A stretch of DNA of 64,000 bases from assembly GCF_007003975.1 (NCBI RefSeq), contig NZ_VFTC01000005.1, positions 62,001 through 126,000 on the forward strand, in the 5' to 3' direction. Under the pieces are notes generated by a model that made no database searches, had not been told where the DNA came from, and saw only the letters and a program-made list of their open reading frames with translations. Position 1 is the first letter of the stretch; each line of letters opens with the position of its first letter. The position numbers and the translations under genes are program-made. Shown in pieces: positions 43,943 to 52,953 of the stretch. The stretch comes from Mesorhizobium sp. WSM4306. GTDB taxonomy: Bacteria; Pseudomonadota; Alphaproteobacteria; Rhizobiales; Rhizobiaceae.

Positions 43943-45760
43943 CTACTTCTTTCGCCGGTTGGTCGCCTTCGGTGGCGGGTCGATGGCGCCGGCCCTGACG
44001 CGGGCAGGTTTCAGCGCCGCCGCTTCCGTATCCTTCCCGATGCTCAACGCGCGGGGAAAGAAACCATTGTGCAGTCCGCGGCCGATGTTGAGGATTGCGG
44101 TGTCGGGGAGACGTTTCTCCAGCATCGACAGCACGCGCCGTAGCGACGGACCGTCGAACGCATCCATCGCCTCGTCGATGATTACCCATCTCGGCCGCCG
44201 CAAAGCAAGCCTGGCGAAGGCGAGCGAGCGCTGTTCGTCATCGCTGAGCTCATGCTCCCAGCGTGCGGAACGGTCGAGCGAGGACGACAGCCGCTGAAGG
44301 CCGACGTCGGCAAGCACCGCCGAGAAATCGGCATCATCAGCCGGTGCGGATCCGTTCGGATGCAGCACCTCGCGCAACGTGCCGGCCGGGAAATACGGGA
44401 CGCGCGGCACAAAGATCGGGACTTCTCCCGCCGGCAGGCCGATCCGCCCGCTGCCCCACGGCCAGAGGCCGGCGATGGCACGGAAGAACAGCGTCTTGCC
44501 GGCGCCCGGCTCGCCGGTAATCATGACGCGCTCGCCGGGATGGATTTCGACATGGCTGTCGGAAAGTTTGGTGCAGCCTTCCGGCGAGGCCACTTCGAGC
44601 CTCTCGAAGGTCAGACTGCCATTGGCATTGTCGCCGAACTCGATGCGCCTTTCCTTGTCGTGCAGCACATCGGTTTCGTCGAGCGCGATACGGAAGTCGG
44701 CGACACGCATCAGCGTGGCGCGCCAGTCGGCGATGCCGCCGATGTTGTTGATGAACCAGCGCAGCGACGAGTGCACCTGGTTGAAGGCGCCGACCGCCAT
44801 CATCAGCCCGCCGAAGCTGATGTCGCCCGAGAAATAGACCGGCGAGGCCACCAGGATGGGCGCCACGACGGTGATCCAGCCATAGGTGTCGGTCACCCAG
44901 GCCAGATTGATCTGCGCTTTGTAGATATTGCGCATGGCGCCCAGCACTGTGCCGAGGTCGATTTCGAGCCGTGTCTTGGCATCGGCTTCACCATGGTAGA
45001 GTGCGATGGCGTCGACGTTCTCGTTGACCCGCACCATCGAGGAGCGCAGCTCGGCTTCACGCGTGTAGCGATCGCTGTTAAGGCGGATCAGCGGCCGCCC
45101 GACCAGCCAGCTCAGCCAGGAAGCGATGCCGGCATAGAGGAACGCCGCCCAGACCATGTAGCCCGGTATCGCCAGCGACCAGTCATTGATGTGGAAGACG
45201 AAGCCCGACGAGAGTTGCCACAACACGCCGACGAAGGACACGAGCAGGATGAAGGATTGCAGCAGGCCGACGCCGAGGTCCGTCGTCAGATCGGACAGGT
45301 GCGCGGCATCCTGCTGCATGCGCTGGTCGGGATTGACGCCGATGGCGCCGGCATTGGCCAGCCGGAAGGCCCGTGCCGGCCGCATCCACTGGTCGATCAG
45401 GTCGAGCGTCAGCGCTTCGCGCAGCTTCAGCCGGATCATCTGGTTGAGCCAGGTCTGAGCGATGTTGAGCACCAGCAGCGTGCCGGCGATCATTGCAAAG
45501 ATCATGAGCTGATGCAGGAAGGCCGCCATGTCGCGGCGCGCCAGCGCATCGTAAAAGGGCTGGTTCCAGCGGTTGAGCAGAACCTGGCCGATCGACGTCG
45601 CGACGATGACGGCCATGATGCCGACCGACGTCCACAGCAGCCATTTGCGCACCGGCGAGCTTACCAGCGCCCGTTTGATCGTCGCTACCTGGTCGCGCAG
45701 GCTGCTGGCTTCGACGATTACCGGCTGAGCGGCAGCGTTCGTGTCCGGGTGATCAGCCAT
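43943..45760 (-). CDS. SbmA/BacA-like ABC transporter with fused ATPase
   Basis: A 605-aa half-transporter. The membrane half (about residues 50-330) belongs to the ABC_membrane_2/SbmA-BacA group, with RWNQPFYDAL and TNPDQR-like VNPDQRMQQDA. The ATPase half has Walker A TGEPGAGKTLF, an atypical signature ELSDDEQRS and Walker B WVIIDEAMDAFD. Proteins of this shape import peptides or cobalamin, and relatives protect rhizobia against plant peptides. AAGGA eight bases before the ATG at 45760 sets the start; an upstream ATG at 45826 is possible. Confidence 0.8.
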   Translation of the reverse strand: MADHPDTNAAAQPVIVEASSLRDQVATIKRALVSSPVRKWLLWTSVGIMAVIVATSIGQVLLNRWNQPFYDALARRDMAAFLHQLMIFAMIAGTLLVLNIAQTWLNQMIRLKLREALTLDLIDQWMRPARAFRLANAGAIGVNPDQRMQQDAAHLSDLTTDLGVGLLQSFILLVSFVGVLWQLSSGFVFHINDWSLAIPGYMVWAAFLYAGIASWLSWLVGRPLIRLNSDRYTREAELRSSMVRVNENVDAIALYHGEADAKTRLEIDLGTVLGAMRNIYKAQINLAWVTDTYGWITVVAPILVASPVYFSGDISFGGLMMAVGAFNQVHSSLRWFINNIGGIADWRATLMRVADFRIALDETDVLHDKERRIEFGDNANGSLTFERLEVASPEGCTKLSDSHVEIHPGERVMITGEPGAGKTLFFRAIAGLWPWGSGRIGLPAGEVPIFVPRVPYFPAGTLREVLHPNGSAPADDADFSAVLADVGLQRLSSSLDRSARWEHELSDDEQRSLAFARLALRRPRWVIIDEAMDAFDGPSLRRVLSMLEKRLPDTAILNIGRGLHNGFFPRALSIGKDTEAAALKPARVRAGAIDPPPKATNRRKK

Positions 45761-45889
45761 GGCCTGGGTCCTTGCGTTCAACAGCGGTGCTGAAACCGGA
45801 TGGAGAGACTTGGAGGCATCCGCCACTCAAACGGCCTGCGACTGCATCTGCGACAGATAGGTGGGAAAACCCCGCGCAACACCTCATGA

Positions 45890-46672
45890 TCACGAATGTG
45901 TCACCTGGCGCGTGGTCGATGTCACCCCTTCGGCCTGGCGGCCAAGCCTTGTCGCGCCGTGCGGCGCCAGCACCGGCACGAAGACACGGCGCGAAGCGCG
46001 CTGGGCGACCGGCACGCCCTGATAGAGCCGCTTCTGCGCCTCGACCACGATGACGCCGGAAAAGATCGGCCAGAACCGCCGGCCGGCGCGCTCCAGCACA
46101 TTGTGGAACCGCATCATGAAGCGCCGCGGCGATGGCGGGAAGAACAGCGCGTCGGACCAGGAAGCCGGCGTGAAGTTCGCCTCGCGCAGTAATTCGGTGA
46201 GCTGGCCGCGCGAGAACGGCCGGCCATTCCCGAACGGCGTGTGCTCGAACCGAGCCCAGACGCCGCGGCGGTTGGGCACGACGATGACGACACGCCCCGC
46301 CGGCGACAACACCCGCCAGATCTCGTTCAGCGTCTCGCGCGGGTTTTCGACATGCTCCAGCGAATGCACCAGCAGCATGCGGTCGATGCAGGAATCGACC
46401 AGCGGCAGTTCCTCGTCGAAGACCAGCGCCGTCGACGTCGGTCCACTCGCCGGCCAGACCACCGCACCTTGGGTTGCCGGCATGAACGCAAAGACCCGCT
46501 CGGCATCGGTGCCGAACCGCTCCAGCCACGGCAAGGTATAGCCGAGCCCGACCAGCCGCTCATTGGGCACGGCAGCCCATATCGAGGACAGCGCCATGGT
46601 GATCGAGCGTTCGGCCAGGCGGCCGAGCGTGGTCGAATAGAAGGAACGGAGATCGACGATATCGGAATGCAT
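45890..46672 (-). CDS. class-I SAM-dependent methyltransferase
   Basis: A 260-aa predicted methyltransferase (Methyltransf_11 type). LVDSCIDRMLLVHSLEHVENPRETLNEIWRVLSPAGRVVIVVPNRRGVWARFE carries the post-motif blocks of the Rossmann fold, but the N-terminal GxGxG SAM loop is poorly preserved (WLERFGTDAERVFAFMPATQGA). It is divergent from gloB. Substrate unknown. Confidence 0.75.
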   Translation of the reverse strand: MHSDIVDLRSFYSTTLGRLAERSITMALSSIWAAVPNERLVGLGYTLPWLERFGTDAERVFAFMPATQGAVVWPASGPTSTALVFDEELPLVDSCIDRMLLVHSLEHVENPRETLNEIWRVLSPAGRVVIVVPNRRGVWARFEHTPFGNGRPFSRGQLTELLREANFTPASWSDALFFPPSPRRFMMRFHNVLERAGRRFWPIFSGVIVVEAQKRLYQGVPVAQRASRRVFVPVLAPHGATRLGRQAEGVTSTTRQVTHS

Positions 46673-46782
46673 GCCCGGGACGGTAGCTGCGATGCCGCTG
46701 AAGTTCAACAAAGGTGCCAAGTTCCGGATGACATCGGCGGGCAAGCGCCCTATGTCTGCGGCGACAGATGGAGAGATCAGAA

Positions 46783-47550
46783 ATGCCGGTCGAAATAGAA
46801 CAGTTCATGTGCCGCAGCGACAATTTCGGCGTGCTGGTGCATGACCCCAAGAGCGGCGAGACCGCCATCATCGACGCGCCAGAAGAAGCGCCGATCCTGG
46901 CCGCGATCGCGCGAACCGGCTGGAAGCCGACGATGATCCTGACCACCCACCACCATGTCGACCATGTCGAGGCCAATCTGGCGCTGAAGGAGCGCTTCAA
47001 GCTGCGCATCGTCGGCCCGGAGGCGGAAAAGGAAAAGATCCCCGGCATCGACGAGACCGTCGGCCAAGGCTCGGTCGTCCATCTCGGCGGTGAGCGGATC
47101 GATGTCATCGCCACGCCCGGCCACACGGCGGGCCACGTCTCCTATCACCTGCCGGCCTCAAAAGTGGCGTTCACCGCCGACACGCTGTTCGCGCTCGGCT
47201 GCGGCCGGCTGTTCGAATGCAAGCCGCCGGTGATGTATGAATCGCTGAAGAAGCTGGCCGCACTGCCGGCCGACACGGTCATCTATTGCGGCCATGAATA
47301 CACGCTTTCCAATGCCCGCTTCGCGCTGACTGTGGACCCGACCAATTCGGCGCTGAAGGAGCGCGCCGCCAAGATCGAGACCCTGCGCGCCGACAACAAG
47401 GCGACGCTGCCGACCACGATCGGCGAGGAATTGTCGACAAATCCGTTCCTGCGCTGGCACGACCCGGCGATCCGTAAGCATCTCGGCATGGAAAAGGCCA
47501 GCGATGCCGACGTGTTTGCCGAGATCCGCAAGCGCAAGGACAATTTCTGA
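46783..47550 (+). CDS. gloB: hydroxyacylglutathione hydrolase (glyoxalase II)
   Basis: Metallo-beta-lactamase-fold thioesterase (255 aa) that cleaves S-lactoylglutathione to D-lactate. The two-metal motif THHHVDHVE is near residue 55-63, [13 protein letters not shown] and [16 protein letters not shown] follow, and [13 protein letters not shown] is the glutathione-binding block. Full family length. It probably works with a glyoxalase I elsewhere. Confidence 0.92.
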   Translation: MPVEIEQFMCRSDNFGVLVHDPKSGETAIIDAPEEAPILAAIARTGWKPTMILTTHHHVDHVEANLALKERFKLRIVGPEAEKEKIPGIDETVGQGSVVHLGGERIDVIATPGHTAGHVSYHLPASKVAFTADTLFALGCGRLFECKPPVMYESLKKLAALPADTVIYCGHEYTLSNARFALTVDPTNSALKERAAKIETLRADNKATLPTTIGEELSTNPFLRWHDPAIRKHLGMEKASDADVFAEIRKRKDNF

Positions 47551-47575
47551 CCATCGTGACGTTCCGGGAGCAGCC

Positions 47576-48016
47576 ATGACCAGCGCCGCTGAAATCATCG
47601 CCACGCTTGGCCTGAAGGCGCATCCGGAAGGCGGCTGGTATGCCGAGACCTTTCGCGACGGCGCTGGCGGCGCACGAGGCCATTCGACGGCGATTTATTT
47701 CCTCCTGGAACAGGACCAGATTTCGGCCTGGCACCGGGTCAAGGACGCAGCCGAGGTCTGGCATTTCCATGCCGGCGCGCCGCTGGCGCTGTCGATGTGC
47801 GAGGAAGGCGGTGCCGTGATCGAGCAGGTGCTCGGCATTGAACTTGCAGCGGGCGAGCGGCCGCAGATCGTGGTGCCGGCCGGCTGGTGGCAATCGGCGC
47901 GCAGCCTCGGTGAATGGACCCTGGTCGGCTGCACCGTGGCGCCGGGCTTCGACTTCGCCGCCTTCGAAATGGCCGAACCCGGCTGGGAACCTAGCTCAGC
48001 AAAAAGCCCAGCGTGA
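47576..48016 (+). CDS. DUF985 cupin protein
   Basis: A 146-aa beta-barrel protein with the DUF985 pattern: LKAHPEGGWYAETFRD, IYFLLEQDQISAWHRVKDAAEVWHFHAGAPL (candidate metal histidines) and VPAGWWQSA. It is placed 25 bases after gloB. Its 3' end overlaps the convergent lysoplasmalogenase gene by 26 bases. Function unknown. Confidence 0.82.
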   Translation: MTSAAEIIATLGLKAHPEGGWYAETFRDGAGGARGHSTAIYFLLEQDQISAWHRVKDAAEVWHFHAGAPLALSMCEEGGAVIEQVLGIELAAGERPQIVVPAGWWQSARSLGEWTLVGCTVAPGFDFAAFEMAEPGWEPSSAKSPA

Positions 48017-48665
48017 TCGCCAGCTGGGCTGCGTAATACAGCACCCAGACGGCATAGCGGATGCCGGCGCGATAGGGCGCGATGGCAGGCACCAGGAATT
48101 TTTCCGTGGCAAGCAGCCCGTCCGACGCCATGAACATAACGGCGCCGATGATGACCCATGGATTGTCGAGCGTCAGCGCCGAAATGCCCATCGCCAAGAT
48201 GGCGGCGATATAGACGGCAATCGGCGTGCGCAGGCCGGGGCCGACACGGCGCCAGAGCGCCGCCAGCATGATGACCACGAAGGCCGCCATGGCGAGCGCG
48301 ATCGCACCGCGCCATGTCTCGGCGCCGAGCATATCCAGCCCACCGCCGCTGCGCAGAAACAGCGGCACATAGAGGATATGCGCGGCGAGGAAGCTGGCCA
48401 GTCCACCGAGGAAGGCCTTCTCGCCGTCGCGCGACAGGAAGGCGTCCCCGACGGCGCTGAGCACCAGTGCAGCGACAAGCAGCAACGGCCCACCTTGCAT
48501 GAAGGCCAGCGCCGCCAGCATGGCCACGGACAACGTTTTTGCCGCCGAGCGGGCCAGCGTCGGCCGCCTGTCGAGGGTGAAGGCGTAGATCACCGCCGCC
48601 ACCAGCGAAAAAATCAATGTCGCATTGGCATTGGCGTCGATGCTGCCGGCAAACGGCATCGTCAT
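47991..48665 (-). CDS. YhhN-family lysoplasmalogenase-like protein
   Basis: An eight-helix membrane protein (224 aa) of the TMEM86/YhhN family, whose eukaryotic members hydrolyse the vinyl-ether bond of lysoplasmalogens. Conserved Asp residues appear in LSAVGDAFLSRDGEKAFLGGLASFLAAHILYV and FMASDGLLA. Bacterial substrate uncertain. It overlaps the upstream DMT exporter gene by four bases. Confidence 0.78.
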   Translation of the reverse strand: MTMPFAGSIDANANATLIFSLVAAVIYAFTLDRRPTLARSAAKTLSVAMLAALAFMQGGPLLLVAALVLSAVGDAFLSRDGEKAFLGGLASFLAAHILYVPLFLRSGGGLDMLGAETWRGAIALAMAAFVVIMLAALWRRVGPGLRTPIAVYIAAILAMGISALTLDNPWVIIGAVMFMASDGLLATEKFLVPAIAPYRAGIRYAVWVLYYAAQLAITLGFLLS

Positions 48666-49549
48666 GCCTTGGCTCCGATCTCAGCCGGCTTGCGCAGGAA
48701 CAGCGACTTCGCCGCCAGGGCTGCGCCGCCGGTGATCAGCACGCAGGCGGCGAGGATACGCAGCGACGGTTCGGCAACGCCGGCCGCGATCAGCACCAGG
48801 GTCGACAGAAGCGGCGCCGCATAGCTTGCCGCACCCAGCACCTGGATGTTGCCGCGCTTGACGCCGATGTCCCACGCGTAGAAAGCGGCGCCCACCGGCA
48901 TCAGCCCCAGACCGAGCACAGCCAGCCACTGGCCGGGGCCGTCGGGCAGCACCGTCTGTTCCAGCAGGAGATGACAGACCAGCGAAAGGGCTGCCGTGGC
49001 GGCGCAGAACCAGGTGACGATCGAGGTCGGCACCGCCGGGAAGCGCCGCGACAGCAGCGAATAGGACGACCACAGCAGCGCGCAGACGCCGGCCATCGCA
49101 TAGCCGAAGGCGTAGCGCGCATCGAAGGCAAGCCCCCCGCCCTTGGTGACGATGAGCACCGTTCCGGCGAGCCCAAGCAGTGCGCCGACGACGTGGTTCC
49201 AGGCCAGCTTCTCGCCCGGCATCAGCGCCGAGCCGAGCACGATCAGCAGCGGCCACAGATAGGCGATAAGGCTTGCCTCCACCGCCGGCGCGTTGCGCAG
49301 CGCGGTGAAGTAGAAGAAATGGTAGCCGAACAGGCCGGCAATCCCGATCACCCAAACCTGGCGAGGGATCTTCTGGCTTTTGTCGGATGCCGGCATGAAC
49401 AGCCGGGCGACCAGCCCGACCGCGGTGCCGATGGTGAAGGTGATGGCCGAAAGCAAAAACGGCGGCACCGCGCCCGAGGCGTCGGTGAGCAACGCCAGCA
49501 GCGCCCACATGGCGACCGCCGAGAAACCGATCAGTGTTGCGCGCGCCAT
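48662..49549 (-). CDS. YddG-like DMT-family exporter
   Basis: Ten-helix transporter (295 aa) beginning MARATLIGFSAVAMWALLALLTDASGAVPPFLLSA, strongly like YddG, which exports aromatic amino acids in enterobacteria. The EamA second repeat starts FGYAMAGVCALLWSSYSLLSRRF. It is translationally coupled to the YhhN gene. Confidence 0.83.
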   Translation of the reverse strand: MARATLIGFSAVAMWALLALLTDASGAVPPFLLSAITFTIGTAVGLVARLFMPASDKSQKIPRQVWVIGIAGLFGYHFFYFTALRNAPAVEASLIAYLWPLLIVLGSALMPGEKLAWNHVVGALLGLAGTVLIVTKGGGLAFDARYAFGYAMAGVCALLWSSYSLLSRRFPAVPTSIVTWFCAATAALSLVCHLLLEQTVLPDGPGQWLAVLGLGLMPVGAAFYAWDIGVKRGNIQVLGAASYAAPLLSTLVLIAAGVAEPSLRILAACVLITGGAALAAKSLFLRKPAEIGAKA

Positions 49550-49576
49550 GCCCGTCTCCGGCGGCGCGCCAGGCGC

Positions 49577-50377
49577 CTATTCTGTTGCTTCGAACCGCCC
49601 CGCGCTGACGGTCAAGGTGCCGATCTGGGTCCCGACCGTAGCACGGATCGGTGCATATATGCCGGTTTGGCCGAGCGGTGCAAACGTCACCATCATCTGG
49701 CTTTTGTTCTTCAGGTAATTCAGCGCCTTGCGGCCCTTGCGGTAGCCTGCCACCGGCTCGAACCCCATCTTGCAGGTGACGGTATCGCCCTTGTAGCCCT
49801 TGACCGAGATCGAGCCTTTCGAGGCATAGGTCAGCGTCAGGTCGGCGCGCATCTCGCCGTCATAGAACTTCACCTTGCGCCCGCAGACCTTGTCGAGGCT
49901 GTCGGCATGGATGACGGTGGCAGCCATCGGGTCGAGCACCGCCGTCAAATCGTTGCCGCCCAGCGGTATCCAGGTCTTGGGGTTGCGCTTTTTCGGCTCA
50001 GGAATGACCCGGGTGGCGGTCACCGCGCCGTTGGCAAAGCGGATATCGACCACGGACGCCTTCTTGCCGGACTTGTAGTCGGCGCGGAACGCCTGCGGCT
50101 GCATCTGCTTGCCCAGGATCTTGCCCTTTGACGAGATCGTGCCACTGGTGTCGTCGAACAGAGTAGCAAGACCGGCGGCGGCGACGGTGCCGTCGATGGA
50201 ATAGCTATCGCCTTGATACCGGCTGGAGAATTTCGCTTTGGCCACCGAAAGACCGAGGAAAGACACCGTGTATTCGCCCTTGAAAGACTGCGGAGTGGCT
50301 GACGGGGCGGCGGCAAGAGTTGAGGTCGGCAGAGCGATGGCAAGCATGGCCGCAACGGCATGTGACAGTCGAAGCAT
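49577..50377 (-). CDS. DUF3108 exported protein
   Basis: A 266-aa secreted protein with signal peptide (MLRLSHAVAAMLAIALPTSTLAAAP) and a beta-rich DUF3108 domain (FKGEYTVSFLGLSVAKAKFSSRY, IDGTVAAAGLATLFDDTSG). The start at 50377 gives the signal peptide directly. The two cysteines (VCGRKVKF and VTCKMGF) may form a disulfide. Periplasmic role unknown. Confidence 0.8.
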   Translation of the reverse strand: MLRLSHAVAAMLAIALPTSTLAAAPSATPQSFKGEYTVSFLGLSVAKAKFSSRYQGDSYSIDGTVAAAGLATLFDDTSGTISSKGKILGKQMQPQAFRADYKSGKKASVVDIRFANGAVTATRVIPEPKKRNPKTWIPLGGNDLTAVLDPMAATVIHADSLDKVCGRKVKFYDGEMRADLTLTYASKGSISVKGYKGDTVTCKMGFEPVAGYRKGRKALNYLKNKSQMMVTFAPLGQTGIYAPIRATVGTQIGTLTVSAGRFEATE

Positions 50378-50510
50378 GGCGGGGTCGTTCCCTAAATTTC
50401 CAGGCCGGAGACGGGCACCTCCGGCTTGGCATGTCCCTATGCGACGGCTTATAGGCTGAATTCCGGCCTTTATATGAAAGGGCAACAGCATCCCTCGGGA
50501 ATGCTGGAGC

Positions 50511-50539
50511 TTGACGCCCCGGCTAAATGCAACTATGGA
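50511..50539 (+). promoter_or_regulatory. sigma-70-type promoter of rpmB
   Basis: TTGACG (50511-50516), 17 bases, then TATGGA (50534-50539) fits the alphaproteobacterial housekeeping promoter. A leader of about 95 bases with a GC-rich CCGCGC/GCGCGG hairpin precedes rpmB. Confidence 0.55.
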
Positions 50540-50639
50540 ACGCCAACTTTTTCCATAAGGCCGCCTGACTGAAACCGCGCGCCGCCCGGCGCGGGCGAAA
50601 ATGGTTTGGCAGGCTTAGACAGAACTGAAGGTTAGAACC

Positions 50640-50936
50640 ATGTCCCGCACCTGCGAACTCACTGCCAAGGCAGTCCAGACCGGCAACAATGTGAGCCACG
50701 CCAACAACAAGACCAAGCGTCGCTTCCTGCCGAACCTCGTCAATGTGACGCTGATTTCGGAAGCGCTGAACCAGAATGTGCGCCTGCGCATTTCAGCCAA
50801 CGCGCTGCGTTCGGTCGAGCATCGCGGTGGCCTCGATGCCTTCCTGGCCAAGGCCGATGCCAAGGAGCTGTCGCAGCGCGCGCGCCTGTTGAAGAAGCAG
50901 ATCGCCAAGAAGCTGGCCGACCAGCCCGCCGCTTAA
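50640..50936 (+). CDS. rpmB: 50S ribosomal protein L28
   Basis: Ribosomal protein L28 (98 aa), assembled into the large subunit near the E site. The conserved start [32 protein letters not shown] and [22 protein letters not shown] identify it. The protein is the longer alphaproteobacterial form without the Cys4 zinc motif. Confidence 0.97.
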   Translation: MSRTCELTAKAVQTGNNVSHANNKTKRRFLPNLVNVTLISEALNQNVRLRISANALRSVEHRGGLDAFLAKADAKELSQRARLLKKQIAKKLADQPAA

Positions 50937-50943
50937 AGATATT

Positions 50944-50990
50944 AAGGCGGGGGACGACCGCCTTGAGCATCGGAGCGATCCGATGCTCAA
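50944..50990 (+). terminator. two stem-loops after rpmB
   Basis: AAGGCGG (50944-50950) pairs with CCGCCTT (50958-50964), and overlapping it TTGAGCATCGG (50963-50973) pairs perfectly with 50980-50990. The second looks like a dispersed rhizobial palindrome. No T-run follows, so these may stabilise mRNA rather than terminate. Confidence 0.5.
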
Positions 50991-51027
50991 AACTTGCAAG
51001 GCAGCGCGATCCGCATTTCGGATAGCG

Positions 51028-51061
51028 CCTGGCTGGTTCCATTACCCAGGATAAAAAAATG
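51028..51061 (+). promoter_or_regulatory. preQ1-I-type riboswitch overlapping the yhhQ start codon
   Basis: CTGG (51033-51036) pairs with CCAG (51046-51049) to form P1, the loop TTCCATTAC contains the expected C, and the A-rich tail ATAAAAAA follows. CAT in the loop (51040-51042) can pair with the ATG start codon (51059-51061) as the P2 pseudoknot. The Shine-Dalgarno AGGA overlaps the 3' P1 strand. It fits the known preQ1-I fold, and the downstream gene is a queuosine-precursor transporter. Confidence 0.65.
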
Positions 51062-51739
51062 ACTTCCTTCTCGCGATATCTGCCCTTTGTGGCCGCCATG
51101 GCGCTTGTCGTCGTGGCATCGAACATCCTCGTGCAGTTCCCGATGCAGGGCCAGGTCGGCGGCCTGTCGCTGGCCGACATCCTGACCTGGGGCGCCTTCA
51201 CCTACCCGTTCTCCTTTCTGGTCACCGACCTTGCCAACCGCCGCTACGGGCCGACCGTCGCGCGCCGCATCGTCTTTGTCGGCTTCATGACCGCGGTGGT
51301 CTGCTCGATCCTCGTCCCGCCCTTCCTGTTTCGCCTCGGCCTGATCGAATTCGAGACCGCAGCCGACCGGCTGGTGCGCATTGCGGCGGCTTCGGGCGCG
51401 GCGTTCCTGTGCGCGCAATTGCTTGATGTGACCGTGTTCAACCGGCTGCGCCGGCAGAGCTGGTGGCGCGCGCCGATCGTCGGCACGCTGGCCGGCTCGG
51501 TGTTCGACACCCTGGTGTTCTTCAGCGTCGCCTTTTCCGCCCTTTTCGCCTTTGCCGGCCCGAACGACAGCTTTGCGCTGGAGACGGCGCCGCTGATGGG
51601 CGTGCTGCCGGTCGAGACCATGCGCTGGGTATCCTGGGCGCTCGGCGACCTCTCGGTGAAGCTGATCATCGCCGTGGTGGCGCTGATCCCCTATCGGCTT
51701 CTCGCCGCCCGCTGGAGCCAGCCGGCCATGGCTGTCTAG
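51059..51739 (+). CDS. yhhQ: queuosine precursor transporter, YhhQ/VUT family
   Basis: Six-helix inner-membrane importer (226 aa) for preQ0/preQ1, used to make queuosine in tRNA. LTWGAFTYPFSFLVTDLANRRYGPTVARRIV and the glycine-rich GTLAGSVFDTLVFF are family landmarks. The start is embedded in a preQ1-I-like aptamer. Confidence 0.88.
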   Translation: MTSFSRYLPFVAAMALVVVASNILVQFPMQGQVGGLSLADILTWGAFTYPFSFLVTDLANRRYGPTVARRIVFVGFMTAVVCSILVPPFLFRLGLIEFETAADRLVRIAAASGAAFLCAQLLDVTVFNRLRRQSWWRAPIVGTLAGSVFDTLVFFSVAFSALFAFAGPNDSFALETAPLMGVLPVETMRWVSWALGDLSVKLIIAVVALIPYRLLAARWSQPAMAV

Positions 51740-51742
51740 GCC

Positions 51743-52417
51743 GTGATCCCCTGGGTCCAGCTCGACTCGGCCAAAACGCCTGACGGTGGACAGGAACTAC
51801 GGTTAAAGCAGCGTGGCACCGAATTCTCGATCATGCTCGGCACCAACGAGCTGATGAACAGCCGCCTCAGCGGCTCCGAGGAAGCGCTGGCAAAACTCTC
51901 CTGCGACAGGATCGCCGGCCGCGGCCGGGCGAAAATCCTGATCGGCGGCCTCGGCATGGGCTTTACGTTGCGCGCCGCACTTGCCGCACTGGGCGCCGAC
52001 GCAGGCATCACCGTTGCTGAACTCGTCCCGGCGGTCGTCGCCTGGGCACGCGGCCCGATGGAAGCGGTTTTCGCTGGCTGTCTCGACGATCCCCGTGTGA
52101 GCGTCCGCGAGGCCGATGTCGGACACATCATAAGATCCGACAAGGCGGCCTGGGACGCCATCCTGCTCGACGTCGACAATGGCCCCGAAGGCATCGTCTA
52201 CAGGGCAAACGATGCCCTCTATGGCGCTGCGGGCCTCGGCGCGGCGCGTGCCGCATTGAAGCCGGGCGGTGTGCTGGCGGTGTGGTCGCAAGGCCCGGAC
52301 AGCGGCTTTACGCGCCGGCTCAAGCAAGCGGGTTTTGTCGTGGACGAGGTGAAGACGCGCGCCAACGGCAAGCGCGGCGCCCGCCACGTCATCTGGATCG
52401 CAACCAACCGGCTCTAG
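51743..52417 (+). CDS. spermidine-synthase-like methyltransferase-fold protein
   Basis: A 224-aa Rossmann protein (GTG start, three bases after yhhQ). ILIGGLGMGFTLRAALAALG is the SAM-type loop, VAELVPAVVAWARGP the acidic second-strand block, and DAILLDVDNGPEGIV the catalytic-Asp region of polyamine synthases. It lacks the N-terminal beta domain of true spermidine synthases, so it may be a methyltransferase. Cotranscribed with yhhQ. Confidence 0.75.
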   Translation: MIPWVQLDSAKTPDGGQELRLKQRGTEFSIMLGTNELMNSRLSGSEEALAKLSCDRIAGRGRAKILIGGLGMGFTLRAALAALGADAGITVAELVPAVVAWARGPMEAVFAGCLDDPRVSVREADVGHIIRSDKAAWDAILLDVDNGPEGIVYRANDALYGAAGLGAARAALKPGGVLAVWSQGPDSGFTRRLKQAGFVVDEVKTRANGKRGARHVIWIATNRL

Positions 52418-52476
52418 CGGCCGCCTGTGAGAACAGGCGGGGGGATCGCTTGGATCCCGCACGCCGTGGATGGAAG

Positions 52477-52953
52477 CTATCTCGACAGTTCGGCGGCAAG
52501 AGCTTCCAAAAGCCCGCGCGTGCCCTCTTCGCGGCCTTGCGCCGAATCGACACCATCGAAGAACACGCCCTGTTCGGTGAAAGTCAGGCGAGTGCCCTCG
52601 CCGGAGGGCGACAGCTCGATGGTGGTCAGCGACGCAGACATTGGCTGCGGCCCGATTGCCATCCGGTAGGAGAACACAATGCGCCGGTCCGGAACGATGT
52701 CCTGAAACTGCGCGTCGAGCCTGATCTCCGGGCCGCCCTGGTAGCTGAACCGAGACACCTCGGCGCCGCCGACACGGAAGTCGAAGCTGAATTCAGCGAT
52801 GGTGAAGCCGTGGCCTTCGACGCGCCAGCGCCGCACCGTCGCCTTGTCGGCAAAAGCATGGAAGACCTTGGCAGGCGACTGCGGATAGGTGCGCTCGATG
52901 GTGAAGGTGGAGTGGATGACGGAGTGGTCGTCTACGGGGGCGATCTGGTTCAT
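52477..52953 (-). CDS. SRPBCC (AHSA1-like) protein
   Basis: A 158-aa START/Bet v1-fold ligand-binding protein of the AHSA1 group: STFTIERTYPQSPAKVFHAFADKATVRRW at the start and TRLTFTEQGVFFDGVDSAQGREEGTRGLLEAL at the end. It is the second gene of an ArsR-SRPBCC pair, overlapping the regulator by four bases (ATGA). In such pairs the regulator usually controls the SRPBCC gene. Ligand unknown. Confidence 0.82.
   Translation of the reverse strand: MNQIAPVDDHSVIHSTFTIERTYPQSPAKVFHAFADKATVRRWRVEGHGFTIAEFSFDFRVGGAEVSRFSYQGGPEIRLDAQFQDIVPDRRIVFSYRMAIGPQPMSASLTTIELSPSGEGTRLTFTEQGVFFDGVDSAQGREEGTRGLLEALAAELSR

Noticed and set aside
44252..45793. 513-codon plus-strand frame opposite the SbmA/BacA-like gene
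   Set aside because: Same reason: codon shadow of a confident membrane ABC gene; composition is His/Asp/Arg-rich as in other antisense frames here.
50540..50639. L28 autoregulatory leader in rpmB
   Set aside because: A GC-rich hairpin is present, but I know no matching leader motif and see no specific evidence for binding by L28 or another ribosomal protein.
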